A DNA stretch of 64,000 nucleotides from Streptomyces sp. V4I2 (lineage in GTDB: Bacteria > Actinomycetota > Actinomycetes > Streptomycetales > Streptomycetaceae): positions 2,294,001-2,358,000 of the forward strand of contig NZ_JAUSZM010000003.1 of the NCBI RefSeq assembly GCF_030817655.1, given 5' to 3'. The notes beneath the pieces were generated by a model. That model saw only the letters and a list, made by a program, of their open reading frames with translations, was not told where the DNA came from and did no database searches. The translations under genes and the position numbers were made by a program. Every line of letters begins with the position of its first letter. Within the stretch, counting starts at the first letter, position 1. Of this stretch, positions 1-8,044 are shown one piece after another.

Positions 1-1072
1 TGGCCTTGGTGACGTTCGGGTCGCCGTACTTGTTGAAGAACGCGTTGGAGTGGCCCGTGATGCTGGCCGGGACCATCGAGTACAGCGGCTCGGCCTGGGA
101 GCCGTAGACCTTGGCGACGAGTTCGCTGCGGTTGATGATCTGGGCCATCGCCTGGCGGACCGCCTTGGACTTCACCGACGGAGCGTCGGTGTCGAAGCCC
201 AGGTAGCGGATCTCCAGGCCGGCCGTCTCCACGACGTCGATGTCGCCGTCGGTGGCGTTGGTGAGCTTGTCGATCTGCTCCGGCGACATGGTGCGGGTCA
301 TCACGTTGATGTCGCCCTTTTCGAGCGCGGTACCCATGGCATCGGCGTCGTCGAAGGAGCGCATGCTGATCTTGTCGTTGTTCACCTGCAGCGTCCCCTT
401 GTAGTTGGGGTTCTTGGTGAACACGGCGTCGACGAGCTCGTCGTTCTTGACCTCGGCCTGCAGGGTGTACGGACCCGAGCCGTCCACGTCGAAGCCGTCG
501 CGCAGCTTGTCCTTCTCGTAGTCGTCGGGGTTGACGATGCCGGCGACGGGGGTCGACAGCTTGAACGGGAAGGTGGCGTCCGCGGCCTTGAGGTGGAAGA
601 TGACTTCGTTGTCACCCTGCGTCTCGACGGTGTCGATGGTGGACAACAGGGCGAACACACCGCTGTCGGCCTTGATGGCGCGAGCACGGTCGATCGAGAA
701 CTTCACGTCCTCGGCGGTGATGGCGTCGCCGTTGGCGAACTTCAGACCGCCACGGAGCTTGCAGGCGTAGCGCTCGTTGCCGGAGTCGGTGAAGCCGCAG
801 CTCTGGGCGGCCTCCGGTACGGGGTCGCCCTCGCCCTTGGGCTGGATCATCAGGGTCTGCACGGTCTGGCGCAGGATGTTCCAGGAGCCGACGTCGTAGG
901 CGTACGCCGGATCGAGGGGCGCGGGGGCGTCCTTCGAGGCGGTGAACCGGTCCGTGGTGCCGACGACGATCGCGCCGCCGCTGTCACTCCCGCTGTCGGA
1001 CCCGCCACAGGCAGCGAGCACCGGCGCGAGCAGACCGATCACGGCCGGCAGCACCAAAGTCTTGCGGTTCAT
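1..1072 (-). CDS. Peptide/oligopeptide ABC transporter substrate-binding lipoprotein (partial)
   Basis: An open frame runs from an ATG at 1072 leftward off the window edge, giving about 357 visible residues and no stop. The start is MNRKTLVLPAVIGLLAPVLA followed by AC, a lipoprotein signal with the acylated cysteine at residue 22 and a Gly/Ser spacer after it. The mature part has the layout of solute-binding family 5 (DppA/OppA): an early segment with DRFTASKDAPAPLDPAYAYD, then GDAITAEDVKFSIDRA, the usual family-5 signature region. It should bind short peptides or similar solutes outside the membrane and hand them to an ABC permease. Permease genes would be expected to the left, outside the window. 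The C-terminus is not visible, so substrate type is unassigned. Confidence 0.9.
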   Translation of the reverse strand, partial: MNRKTLVLPAVIGLLAPVLAACGGSDSGSDSGGAIVVGTTDRFTASKDAPAPLDPAYAYDVGSWNILRQTVQTLMIQPKGEGDPVPEAAQSCGFTDSGNERYACKLRGGLKFANGDAITAEDVKFSIDRARAIKADSGVFALLSTIDTVETQGDNEVIFHLKAADATFPFKLSTPVAGIVNPDDYEKDKLRDGFDVDGSGPYTLQAEVKNDELVDAVFTKNPNYKGTLQVNNDKISMRSFDDADAMGTALEKGDINVMTRTMSPEQIDKLTNATDGDIDVVETAGLEIRYLGFDTDAPSVKSKAVRQAMAQIINRSELVAKVYGSQAEPLYSMVPASITGHSNAFFNKYGDPNVTKA

Positions 1073-1481
1073 GCTCGAGTTTCTCCAGAGCTGTCGAGTC
1101 CGTGTACCCGGCATGCATGGGGTGTCGCAGCGGATCACGGGGTAAGCCGATGTTCTCGCTAGGAGATTAGTCCGGACCCGCAGGACAGCTCGCAGCCACC
1201 GGAGTTGAGGCCCCATCACGCAGCGAAACCGGCTGCGGACAGACCGAAAACCCAAGGCCGGAAGGATTCGTGCAGGCCTTCATGAATCGGGACACAAGGG
1301 CACGCCTCAACCCCTCGACAGAGAGCGGCGACCACACACCCCACCCCCTGTCGACCTCTGCGCGAGTGGGGAACGTCACATAACCAACGGTCTGATCCCA
1401 TGCCGGAATTCAGCCATCCGCCGCGGTCCAATTCCTCTCACGGAATTCATACCCTATCGGCGCTGCACGCTGGGTGAACGC
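1073..1481. other. Intergenic region without a gene
   Basis: No convincing coding frame is seen in this 409-base gap between the lipoprotein start and the stop of the HAD gene. It must hold the lipoprotein promoter on the minus strand. The only structure I can point to is a 6-bp inverted repeat (aattcc at 1430-1435, ggaatt at 1442-1447), with a further ggaattc copy near 1405-1411. No strong promoter boxes were recognised. Confidence 0.5.
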
Positions 1482-2183
1482 CTAGCGCATTTCCGTCATC
1501 AGACCGCGCAGAAATGCCAGGTCCACCTCTTCGAGCGAGGTCACGACGGTGCGCCGGGCGGCCGGGGCGATGGGCACCACCGAGGGCACCGCCACCACAT
1601 GGCAGCCCGCGGCCTCCGCCGACGCGACGCCGGTCGAGGTGTCCTCGACGACCGCGCATCTGGCCGGATCCACGCCGAGCCCGGCGGCGGCGAAGAGATA
1701 CGGATCGGGGTGCGGTTTGGTACGCCCCACCTCGTCACCGGCGACCGTCAGGGCGAAGTACTGGGGACCCAGCGAGGTGAGCACCCGGTCGATGATGCGC
1801 CGGTGCGAGGCGGAGACCAGGGCCGTGGGAATGTCGTGCGCGGCCAGCTCGGCCAGCAGCCGGGTCGCTCCCGGCATCAGCGGCAGGGCACGGTCGATCC
1901 GGTCCTCGAAGCCCTGGTTCAGCAGCACGGTGAGCTCCGGGAGGGCGATGTCGGCGCCGGTGGCCTCGATCAGGAACCCCGCGCTGCGGCTCATGGGGCC
2001 GCCGACCACGACATGGCGCCAGGAGTCGTCGAGGGCATGGCCGAGGCCGGCGAAGATCTCGACCTCGACGTCCCACCAGAATCCCTCGGTGTCCACCAGG
2101 GTTCCGTCCATGTCGAGGAGCACGGCCTGCAAGGCTGAGCCTTCGGCCGTACGAGTGTCTGGCGCAGGGACCGTACTGGTCAT
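1482..2183 (-). CDS. HAD-superfamily phosphatase (subfamily IA)
   Basis: A 233-residue protein with the HAD motif I LLDMDGTLVDTEG at about residues 22-34 (Asp24 nucleophile, Asp26 acid/base). A motif II-type serine sits in TALVSASHRR, a lysine in VGRTKPHPDPY (motif III) and acidic residues in CAVVEDTSTGVASAEAAG (motif IV). This set is typical of small-molecule phosphatases and phosphomutases such as phosphoglycolate phosphatase or beta-phosphoglucomutase relatives. The physiological substrate cannot be read from sequence. The start is the ATG at 2183, 7 bases after a strong AAGGAGG. It lies downstream of metH in the same direction, but a terminator hairpin separates them. Confidence 0.88.
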   Translation of the reverse strand: MTSTVPAPDTRTAEGSALQAVLLDMDGTLVDTEGFWWDVEVEIFAGLGHALDDSWRHVVVGGPMSRSAGFLIEATGADIALPELTVLLNQGFEDRIDRALPLMPGATRLLAELAAHDIPTALVSASHRRIIDRVLTSLGPQYFALTVAGDEVGRTKPHPDPYLFAAAGLGVDPARCAVVEDTSTGVASAEAAGCHVVAVPSVVPIAPAARRTVVTSLEEVDLAFLRGLMTEMR

Positions 2184-2210
2184 CCGGGCGCACCTCCTTG
2201 AGGGACGATC

Positions 2211-2239
2211 AGGCCGGTTCCCACATGGGGAACCGGCCT
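2211..2239 (-). terminator. Rho-independent-like terminator of metH
   Basis: A perfect 12-bp stem (2211-2222 with 2228-2239) closes a 5-base loop, 57 bases past the metH stop codon. It has no obvious U-tract, as is common in Streptomyces. It separates metH from the HAD phosphatase gene. Confidence 0.75.
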
Positions 2240-2295
2240 GCGATGGACCGACCAGTCTACGACTTATCCGATCAGTGTGCTCGGTGAGACTCGTC

Positions 2296-5200
2296 TCAGC
2301 GTGCGTTGAAGTATTTGGCTTCGGGGTGGTGGATGACGATGGCGTCGGTGGACTGTTCGGGGTGGAGCTGGAATTCCTCGGAGAGGTGGACGCCGATGCG
2401 TTCGGGTTTCAGGAGGTCGGCGATCTTGGCGCGGTCTTCGAGGTTGGGGCAGGCGCCGTAGCCGAGCGAGAAGCGGGCGCCGCGGTATTTGAGGGCGAAC
2501 ATGTCTTCCATGGCGTCGGGGTCCTGGCCGGCGAAGCCGAGTTCGGAGCGGACCCGGGCGTGCCAGTACTCGGCGAGGGCCTCGGCGAGCTGGACGGACA
2601 GGCCGTGCAGTTCGAGGTAGTCGCGGTAGGCGTTGGCCTCGAAGAGTTTCGCGGTCTGTTCGCCGATCCTGGAGCCGACGGTGACGACCTGCAGGCCGAC
2701 CACGTCGGTTTCGCCGGATTCTTCGGGGCGGAAGAAGTCGGCCAGACACAGCCGGCGTCCGCGGCGCTGGCGGGGGAAGGTGAAGCGGGTGGTCTCGTTG
2801 CCCTGCTCGTCCAGCAGGATCAGGTCGTCGTCCTTGGACACGCAGCGGTAGTAGCCGTAGACCACGGCCGCTTCGAGGAGGTTGTCCCGCTGCAGCTGGT
2901 CGAGCAGGCCGCGCAGCCGGGGCCGGCCCTCGGTCTCGACGAGTTCCTCATACGACGGTCCGTCGCCGGTGCGGGCCTGCTTCAGGCCCCACTGGCCCTT
3001 GAACAGGGCGCCCTCGTCGAGCCAGGCGGCGTATTCCTTGAGCTGGATGCCCTTGATGACGCGGCTGCCCCAGAACGGCGGGGCGGGAACCGGGTTGTCG
3101 ACGGCGACGTCGGAGCGGACCGCGCCCTCGGCGGGGCGTTCCTCGACCTCGACCGCGGCGGGGCGGACGCGGCGTTGTTTGAGTTCGGGCAGCTGGGCGC
3201 CGGGCACCCCGCGTTTGACGCCGATCAGGGCGTCCATCAGGCGCAGGCCCTCGAAGGCGTCCCGGGCGTAGCGGACTTCGCCCTGGTAGATGTCGTGCAG
3301 GTCCTGCTCGACGTACGCCCTCGTCAGCGCGGCGCCGCCGAGGATGACGGGGAAGTCGGCGGCCAGGCCGCGCTGGTTGAGCTCCTGCAGGTTCTCCTTC
3401 ATGATCACCGTGGATTTGACCAGCAGCCCGGACATGCCGATCACGTCCGCCCGGTGTTCCTCGGCGGCCTCCAGGATCGCCGAGACGGGCTGCTTGATGC
3501 CGAGGTTGACCACGTTGTAGCCGTTGTTGGACAGGATGATGTCGACGAGGTTCTTGCCGATGTCGTGGACGTCGCCGCGCACCGTGGCGAGCACGATGGT
3601 GCCCTTGCCGGCCTCGTCGCCCTCGACCTTTTCCATGTGCGGTTCCAGGTAGGCGACCGCGGTCTTCATCACCTCGGCGGACTGCAGCACGAACGGCAGC
3701 TGCATCTGCCCCGACCCGAACAGCTCCCCGACCACCTTCATGCCGTCCAGCAGCGTCTCGTTGACGATGTCCAGCGCCGGGCGCGTCTGCAGCGCCTCGT
3801 CGAGGTCGGCCTCCAGGCCGTTCTTCTCGCCGTCGATGATGCGCCGCTTGAGCCGCTCGTTGAGCGGCAGCGCGGCCAGTTCCTCGGCCCGGCCGGCCTT
3901 CAGGGATTTGGTGGTGGCGCCTTCGAAGAGGGCCATCAGCTTCTGCAGCGGGTCGTAGCCCTCGGCGCGCCGGTCGTAGATCAGGTCGAGGGCGGTGGTG
4001 ACTTCTTCCTCGGTGAAGCGGGCGATCGGGAGGATCTTCGATGCGTGGACGATCGCCGAGTCCAGGCCGGCCTTGACGCACTCGTCCAGGAACACGGAGT
4101 TGAGGAGCATCCGGGCGGCCGGGTTGAGGCCGAAGGAGATGTTCGACAGGCCGAGGGTGGTCTGCACGTCGGGGTGGCGGCGTTTGAGTTCGCGGATCGC
4201 CCCGATGGTGGCGACGCCGTCGCCGCGGGATTCCTCCTGGCCGGTGCAGATGGTGAAGGTCAGGGTATCGATGAGGATGTCGGACTCGTGGATGCCCCAG
4301 TTCGTCGTCAGGTCGTCGATGAGGCGTTCGGCGATGGCGACCTTGTGCTCGACGGTGCGGGCCTGGCCCTGTTCGTCGATGGTCAGCGCGATCAGTGCCG
4401 CGCCGTGTTCCCGGGCGAGTCGGGTGACCTTGGCGAAGCGGGAGTCGGGGCCGTCGCCGTCCTCGTAGTTGACCGAGTTGATGACCGCGCGTCCGCCGAG
4501 TTTTTCCAGTCCGGCCTCCAGGACGTCGACCTCGGTGGAGTCCAGCACGATCGGCAGCGTGGAGGCGGTCGCGAACCGGCCGGCCAGTTCCTCCATGTCC
4601 GCGACCCCGTTGCGGCCGACGTAGTCCACGCACAGGTCGAGCATGTGGGCGCCCTCGCGGATCTGCTCGCGGGCGATTTCCACACAGTCGTCCCAGCGGC
4701 CCTCCAGCATCGCCTCCCGGAACTTCTTCGACCCGTTCGCGTTCGTCCGCTCCCCGATCGCCATATAGGCGGTGTCCTGACGGAACGGAACCGACTGATA
4801 CAACGACGCCGCACCCGGCTCCGGACGCGGATCACGCGCACCGGGACTGAGTTCGCGGGCGCGCTCGACGACCTGACGCAGGTGTTCGGGGGTGGTGCCG
4901 CAGCAGCCGCCGATCAGGCTGAGGCCGTACTCCCGGACGAAGGTCTCCTGGGCGTCCGCCAGTCCCTCCGGGTCCAGCGGGAAGTGGGCGCCGTCCTTCG
5001 TGAGGATCGGCAGGCCCGCGTTCGGCATGCACAGCAGCGGGATGCGGGAGTGGCGGGTGAGATAGCGCAGGTGCTCGCTCATCTCGGCGGGGCCGGTCGA
5101 GCAGTTGAGGCCGATCATGTCGATGCCCAGCGGCTCCAGCGCGGTCAGCGCGGCGCCGATCTCCGAACCCAGCAGCATCGTCCCGGTCGTCTCGAAGGCC

Positions 5201-5814
5201 ATCGAGACCAGGAGGGGCACCTCGACGCCGGTTGCCTCCATCGCACGGCGGGCGCCGAGCACCGAGGCCTTGGTCTGGAGCAGGTCCTGGGTCGTCTCGA
5301 CGATGAGGGCGTCGGATCCGCCGGCCAGCAGTCCCTCGGCGTTGGTCTGGTAGCCGTCGCGGATCGTCGCGTAGGAGATGTGGCCGAGCGTGGGCAGCTT
5401 GGTGCCCGGGCCCACCGAGCCCAGCACCCAGCGCTGCTGCCCGGTCGAGGCGGTGAACTCGTCGGCCACCTCGCGGGCGATGCGGGCACCCGCCTCGGAC
5501 AGCTCGTGCACGCGGTCGGCGATCTCGTACTCGGTCGCGGCCGAGTGGTTGGCGCCGAAGGTGTTGGTCTCGACGCAGTCGACGCCCACGGCGAAGTACG
5601 CCTCGTGGACGGAGCGCACGATGTCGGGGCGGGTCAGGTTCAGGATCTCGTTGCAGCCCTCGAGGTTCTCGAAGTCCTCCAGCGTGGGGTCCTGCGCCTG
5701 GAGCATGGTGCCCATCGCTCCGTCGGCCACCACCACACGGGAGGCGAGCGCGTCTCGAAGCGCGGACACACGAGTCCGGCTGTCGGCGGAAGGGGTCGGC
5801 GGCACAGAGGCCAT
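2296..5814 (-). CDS. metH: Cobalamin-dependent methionine synthase
   Basis: The 1172-residue length and domain order match MetH. The N-terminal homocysteine-binding barrel carries its zinc cysteines in GLNCSTGP and IGGCCGTTP (about residues 240 and 303-307). A folate-binding barrel follows (INSVNYEDGDG, IDTLTFTICTGQEES). The B12 module has the cap helix segment SAEVMKTAVAYLE and the cobalt-ligand motif DVHDIGKNLV near residue 750. The C-terminal reactivation domain binds SAM (ALAEYWHARVR, YRGARFSLGYGACPNLEDR). The enzyme transfers the methyl group of methyltetrahydrofolate to homocysteine through methylcobalamin, in the cytoplasm. The start at 5814 has GGGAG about 10 bases upstream. The leader to its right is structured (see 5850-5980). 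The gene is divergent from gylR. Confidence 0.97.
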   Translation of the reverse strand: MASVPPTPSADSRTRVSALRDALASRVVVADGAMGTMLQAQDPTLEDFENLEGCNEILNLTRPDIVRSVHEAYFAVGVDCVETNTFGANHSAATEYEIADRVHELSEAGARIAREVADEFTASTGQQRWVLGSVGPGTKLPTLGHISYATIRDGYQTNAEGLLAGGSDALIVETTQDLLQTKASVLGARRAMEATGVEVPLLVSMAFETTGTMLLGSEIGAALTALEPLGIDMIGLNCSTGPAEMSEHLRYLTRHSRIPLLCMPNAGLPILTKDGAHFPLDPEGLADAQETFVREYGLSLIGGCCGTTPEHLRQVVERARELSPGARDPRPEPGAASLYQSVPFRQDTAYMAIGERTNANGSKKFREAMLEGRWDDCVEIAREQIREGAHMLDLCVDYVGRNGVADMEELAGRFATASTLPIVLDSTEVDVLEAGLEKLGGRAVINSVNYEDGDGPDSRFAKVTRLAREHGAALIALTIDEQGQARTVEHKVAIAERLIDDLTTNWGIHESDILIDTLTFTICTGQEESRGDGVATIGAIRELKRRHPDVQTTLGLSNISFGLNPAARMLLNSVFLDECVKAGLDSAIVHASKILPIARFTEEEVTTALDLIYDRRAEGYDPLQKLMALFEGATTKSLKAGRAEELAALPLNERLKRRIIDGEKNGLEADLDEALQTRPALDIVNETLLDGMKVVGELFGSGQMQLPFVLQSAEVMKTAVAYLEPHMEKVEGDEAGKGTIVLATVRGDVHDIGKNLVDIILSNNGYNVVNLGIKQPVSAILEAAEEHRADVIGMSGLLVKSTVIMKENLQELNQRGLAADFPVILGGAALTRAYVEQDLHDIYQGEVRYARDAFEGLRLMDALIGVKRGVPGAQLPELKQRRVRPAAVEVEERPAEGAVRSDVAVDNPVPAPPFWGSRVIKGIQLKEYAAWLDEGALFKGQWGLKQARTGDGPSYEELVETEGRPRLRGLLDQLQRDNLLEAAVVYGYYRCVSKDDDLILLDEQGNETTRFTFPRQRRGRRLCLADFFRPEESGETDVVGLQVVTVGSRIGEQTAKLFEANAYRDYLELHGLSVQLAEALAEYWHARVRSELGFAGQDPDAMEDMFALKYRGARFSLGYGACPNLEDRAKIADLLKPERIGVHLSEEFQLHPEQSTDAIVIHHPEAKYFNAR

Positions 5815-5849
5815 GAAAGGGCTCCCTCAAGGTGCGACGGCTGTCGGCT

Positions 5850-5980
5850 TTGCGTCACCCGTGGCACTCTCCCCGGGGGCGCGCGCCGCCAGGGTAACCG
5901 GTCGCCGACCTGCCGGTCGGGGAGTCCACGGGGCGGACGAGGATGGCGGCGAGATCACGCACGGGATACGAGTGACGCAA
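5850..5980 (-). promoter_or_regulatory. Structured 5' leader of metH, candidate riboswitch of unknown class
   Basis: Read on the minus strand toward metH, UUGCGUCA (5980-5973) pairs perfectly with UGACGCAA (5857-5850). Just inside, CCCGUG (5965-5960) pairs with CACGGG (5863-5858). The two strands are over 90 bases apart. Inside, CUCCCCG (5924-5918) can pair with CGGGGAG (5875-5869), and this competes with a local hairpin CCGACC/GGUCGG (5920-5905). A long closing stem with alternative internal pairings just upstream of metH is what a metabolite-sensing leader would look like. The 3' part (GUGCCACGGGUGA) recalls the SAM-IV class, but the core does not match by eye and no B12 box is seen. The pairing is observed; the function is inferred. 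Confidence 0.4.
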
Positions 5981-6026
5981 CGGATCCGGACCGACCATTA
6001 GCGGGAGGTCGGCATGGACCGGTAGT

Positions 6027-6043
6027 GTTCGACATTGCCGAAC
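6027..6043. promoter_or_regulatory. Putative GylR operator upstream of gylR
   Basis: The sequence gttcgacattgccgaac is an interrupted palindrome 54 bases before the gylR start. It matches 7056-7071 upstream of glpF at nearly every position. GylR is known to repress its own gene and the glycerol operon in S. coelicolor, so a shared operator is expected here. Confidence 0.6.
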
Positions 6044-6096
6044 GGCGGCAGCGGGCGCCGCGGTCGGCGGTCGAAGGGGACGGAGGCAGTACGGCG

Positions 6097-6861
6097 ATGG
6101 CACGGAACATCCAGTCGCTCGAACGGGCGGCCGCGATGCTGCGGCTCCTCGCGGGCGGCGAACGTCGGCTCGGCCTCTCGGACATCGCCTCGTCGCTGGG
6201 CCTCGCCAAAGGCACCGCGCACGGCATCCTGCGCACCCTCCAGCAGGAGGGCTTCGTGGAGCAGGACGACGCCTCGGGCCGCTACCAGTTGGGCGCCGAA
6301 CTGCTGCGCCTGGGCACCACCTACCTGGACGTTCACGAGCTGCGGGCGCGTGCTCTGGTGTGGACGGACGACCTGGCCCGCTCCAGCGGCGAGAGCGTCC
6401 ATCTGGGCGTGCTGCACCAGCAGGGCGTGCTGATCGTGCACCACGTCTTCCGGCCCGACGACAGCCGGCAGGTCCTGGAGATCGGGGCCATGCAGCCCCT
6501 GCACTGCACGGCGCTGGGCAAGGTCCTCTCGGCCTACGACCCGGTCGCGCACAGCGAGGCGCTGGAGAGCGACCGCAAGGCGTTCACTGACCGGACCGTA
6601 TGCGATCTGGACGCCTTCGAACAGATCCTGGACATCACACGCGCGCGTGGGTACGCGGCCGACGTCGAGGAGACCTGGGAGGGCGTCGCCTCCGTCGCCG
6701 CGCCCATCCACGACCGCCGGCGCATGCCCGTGGGCGCGGTCGGCATCACCGGCGCCGTGGAGCGGCTGTGCCGCGACGGCGAGCTGCGCGCCGAGCTGAT
6801 CGCGGCGGTTCGGGACTGCGCACGCGCGGTGTCGCGGGATCTGGGCGCCGCGCGCTTCTGA
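6097..6861 (+). CDS. gylR: Glycerol operon regulator, IclR family
   Basis: A 254-residue IclR-family protein. The N-terminal winged helix (about residues 5-65) has SLERAAAMLRLLAGGERRLG and GLAKGTAHGILRTLQQEGFV. The C-terminal effector domain has the family's ALGKVLSAY and VGITGAVERL segments. By position next to glpFKD and by family it is GylR, the repressor of glycerol catabolism, relieved by a glycerol metabolite (glycerol-3-phosphate in S. coelicolor). The ATG at 6097 is chosen because GGAGG lies at 6082-6086 and the family's N-terminus begins exactly there; the same frame stays open far upstream but without family similarity. Matching palindromes occur before this gene and before glpF. 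Confidence 0.95.
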   Translation: MARNIQSLERAAAMLRLLAGGERRLGLSDIASSLGLAKGTAHGILRTLQQEGFVEQDDASGRYQLGAELLRLGTTYLDVHELRARALVWTDDLARSSGESVHLGVLHQQGVLIVHHVFRPDDSRQVLEIGAMQPLHCTALGKVLSAYDPVAHSEALESDRKAFTDRTVCDLDAFEQILDITRARGYAADVEETWEGVASVAAPIHDRRRMPVGAVGITGAVERLCRDGELRAELIAAVRDCARAVSRDLGAARF

Positions 6862-6891
6862 GCGAAGCCGACAGCGAAGCCGACAGCGAAA

Positions 6892-6922
6892 AGGGCCGGG
6901 ACGCCTCGGGCGTTCCGGCCCT
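6892..6922 (+). terminator. gylR terminator hairpin
   Basis: A 14-bp stem with one G-U pair (6892-6905 with 6909-6922) closes a 3-base loop, 30 bases after the gylR stop. It is preceded by two exact tandem copies of agcgaagccgac (6861-6872 and 6873-6884). Confidence 0.75.
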
Positions 6923-6995
6923 CGTCATGCGCCGAGATGCCCTGGTCTCCCGGGCGGCGGAAGATCGATAGCACAGGGCAATCAGTAACGATCGT

Positions 6996-7095
6996 GTTTT
7001 CGACAACAGAACTCTTGACGTGCCTGTAACGCCAGAGCAAGACTCCCGTCCATCGGTCGACATTGTCGAACACCGACCGGCAATAGGCGTTACAG
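6996..7095 (+). promoter_or_regulatory. glpFKD promoter region with GylR operator and flanking inverted repeat
   Basis: The element gtcgacattgtcgaac (7056-7071) is the best match to the palindrome upstream of gylR. A related half-site, ttttcgacaacagaac, lies at 6997-7012. A possible -35 TTGACG is at 7015-7020; no convincing -10 was found. In addition ctgtaacgcc (7024-7033) and ggcgttacag (7086-7095) form a perfect 10-bp inverted repeat bracketing the operator. The glpF start is 58 bases further on. Confidence 0.6.
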
Positions 7096-7153
7096 TGAGA
7101 CAACGCCAAGGGCCGGCAGCTCTTCCCCTGGACGAAGGACAAAGGAGTCGCGG

Positions 7154-7948
7154 GTGTCCAGCTCCGACATCTTCATCGGCGAGACCATCGGTACCGCCAT
7201 ACTCATCCTGCTCGGCGGCGGCGTCTGCGCCGCTGTCACGCTGAAGGCCTCCAAGGCACGCAACGCCGGCTGGCTCGCCATCGCCTTCGGGTGGGGTTTC
7301 GCCGTCATGACGGCCGTGTACATCTCGGCGCCGCTCTCCGGCGCCCACCTCAACCCGGCAGTGACGCTCGCCCTCGCCATCAAGGACGGCGACTGGAGCG
7401 ACGTCCCGGTCTACTGGGCCGGACAGCTGCTCGGCGCCATGATCGGCGCGGCCCTCGTCTGGGTCGCCTACTACGGCCAGTTCCACGCCCACCTCACCGA
7501 CAGAGAGATCGTCGGCGGTCCGGGGGCCCAGGCCACCAAGGCCAAGGCCGTCGAGGCCCAGGAGAAGGGCGCGGGCCCGGTCCTCGGCATCTTCTCCACC
7601 GGTCCCGAGATCCCGGTCGTGTGGCAGAACCTCGCCACGGAGATCGTGGGCACCGTGGTGCTGGTGCTGGCCATCCTCACGCAGGGCCTGAACGCGAACG
7701 GCGACGGTCTCGGCACCCTGGGCGCCCTGATCACCGCGTTCGTGGTCGTCTCGATCGGTCTGTCCCTCGGCGGCCCGACCGGCTATGCGATCAACCCGGC
7801 GCGTGACCTCGGTCCGCGTATCGTGCACGCCCTCCTGCCCCTCCCCAACAAGGGCGGCTCCGACTGGGGCTACGCCTGGATCCCGGTGGTCGGTCCGCTG
7901 ATCGGCGCCGCCATCGCCGCAGGCATCTACAACGTCGCATTCGCGTAG
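7154..7948 (+). CDS. glpF: Glycerol uptake facilitator (aquaglyceroporin)
   Basis: A 264-residue membrane channel of the MIP family with several hydrophobic helices. Both pore-forming NPA boxes are present: GAHLNPAVT (NPA at residues 67-69) and [11 protein letters not shown] (NPA at 214-216). The Asp after NPAR in the second box is typical of glycerol facilitators rather than water-only channels. It lets glycerol diffuse through the cytoplasmic membrane, where GlpK traps it. The start is the GTG at 7154 with AAGGAG at 7141-7146. It is the first gene of a glpF-glpK-glpD operon, with a gap of 96 bases before glpK. Confidence 0.96.
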   Translation: MSSSDIFIGETIGTAILILLGGGVCAAVTLKASKARNAGWLAIAFGWGFAVMTAVYISAPLSGAHLNPAVTLALAIKDGDWSDVPVYWAGQLLGAMIGAALVWVAYYGQFHAHLTDREIVGGPGAQATKAKAVEAQEKGAGPVLGIFSTGPEIPVVWQNLATEIVGTVVLVLAILTQGLNANGDGLGTLGALITAFVVVSIGLSLGGPTGYAINPARDLGPRIVHALLPLPNKGGSDWGYAWIPVVGPLIGAAIAAGIYNVAFA

Positions 7949-8044
7949 GAGCACGGTGTCTCATCCGTTCGAGCACGGAGCGCCGAGCCGCACAGCACGC
8001 GCCGTACGTACAGCCCCTCAACCACGGACTTCCAGGAGCACACA

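Noticed and set aside
2948..4633. Long Arg/Pro-rich frames opposite or out of frame with metH and other genes
   Set aside because: Composition is that of shifted high-GC codons (Arg, Pro, Gly, Ala) with no family similarity; metH itself is clearly the gene.
1549..6096. A very long open frame on the plus strand continuous with gylR
   Set aside because: It runs antisense through the HAD gene and metH, an effect of high GC at third positions. Family similarity and a ribosome site begin only at 6097.
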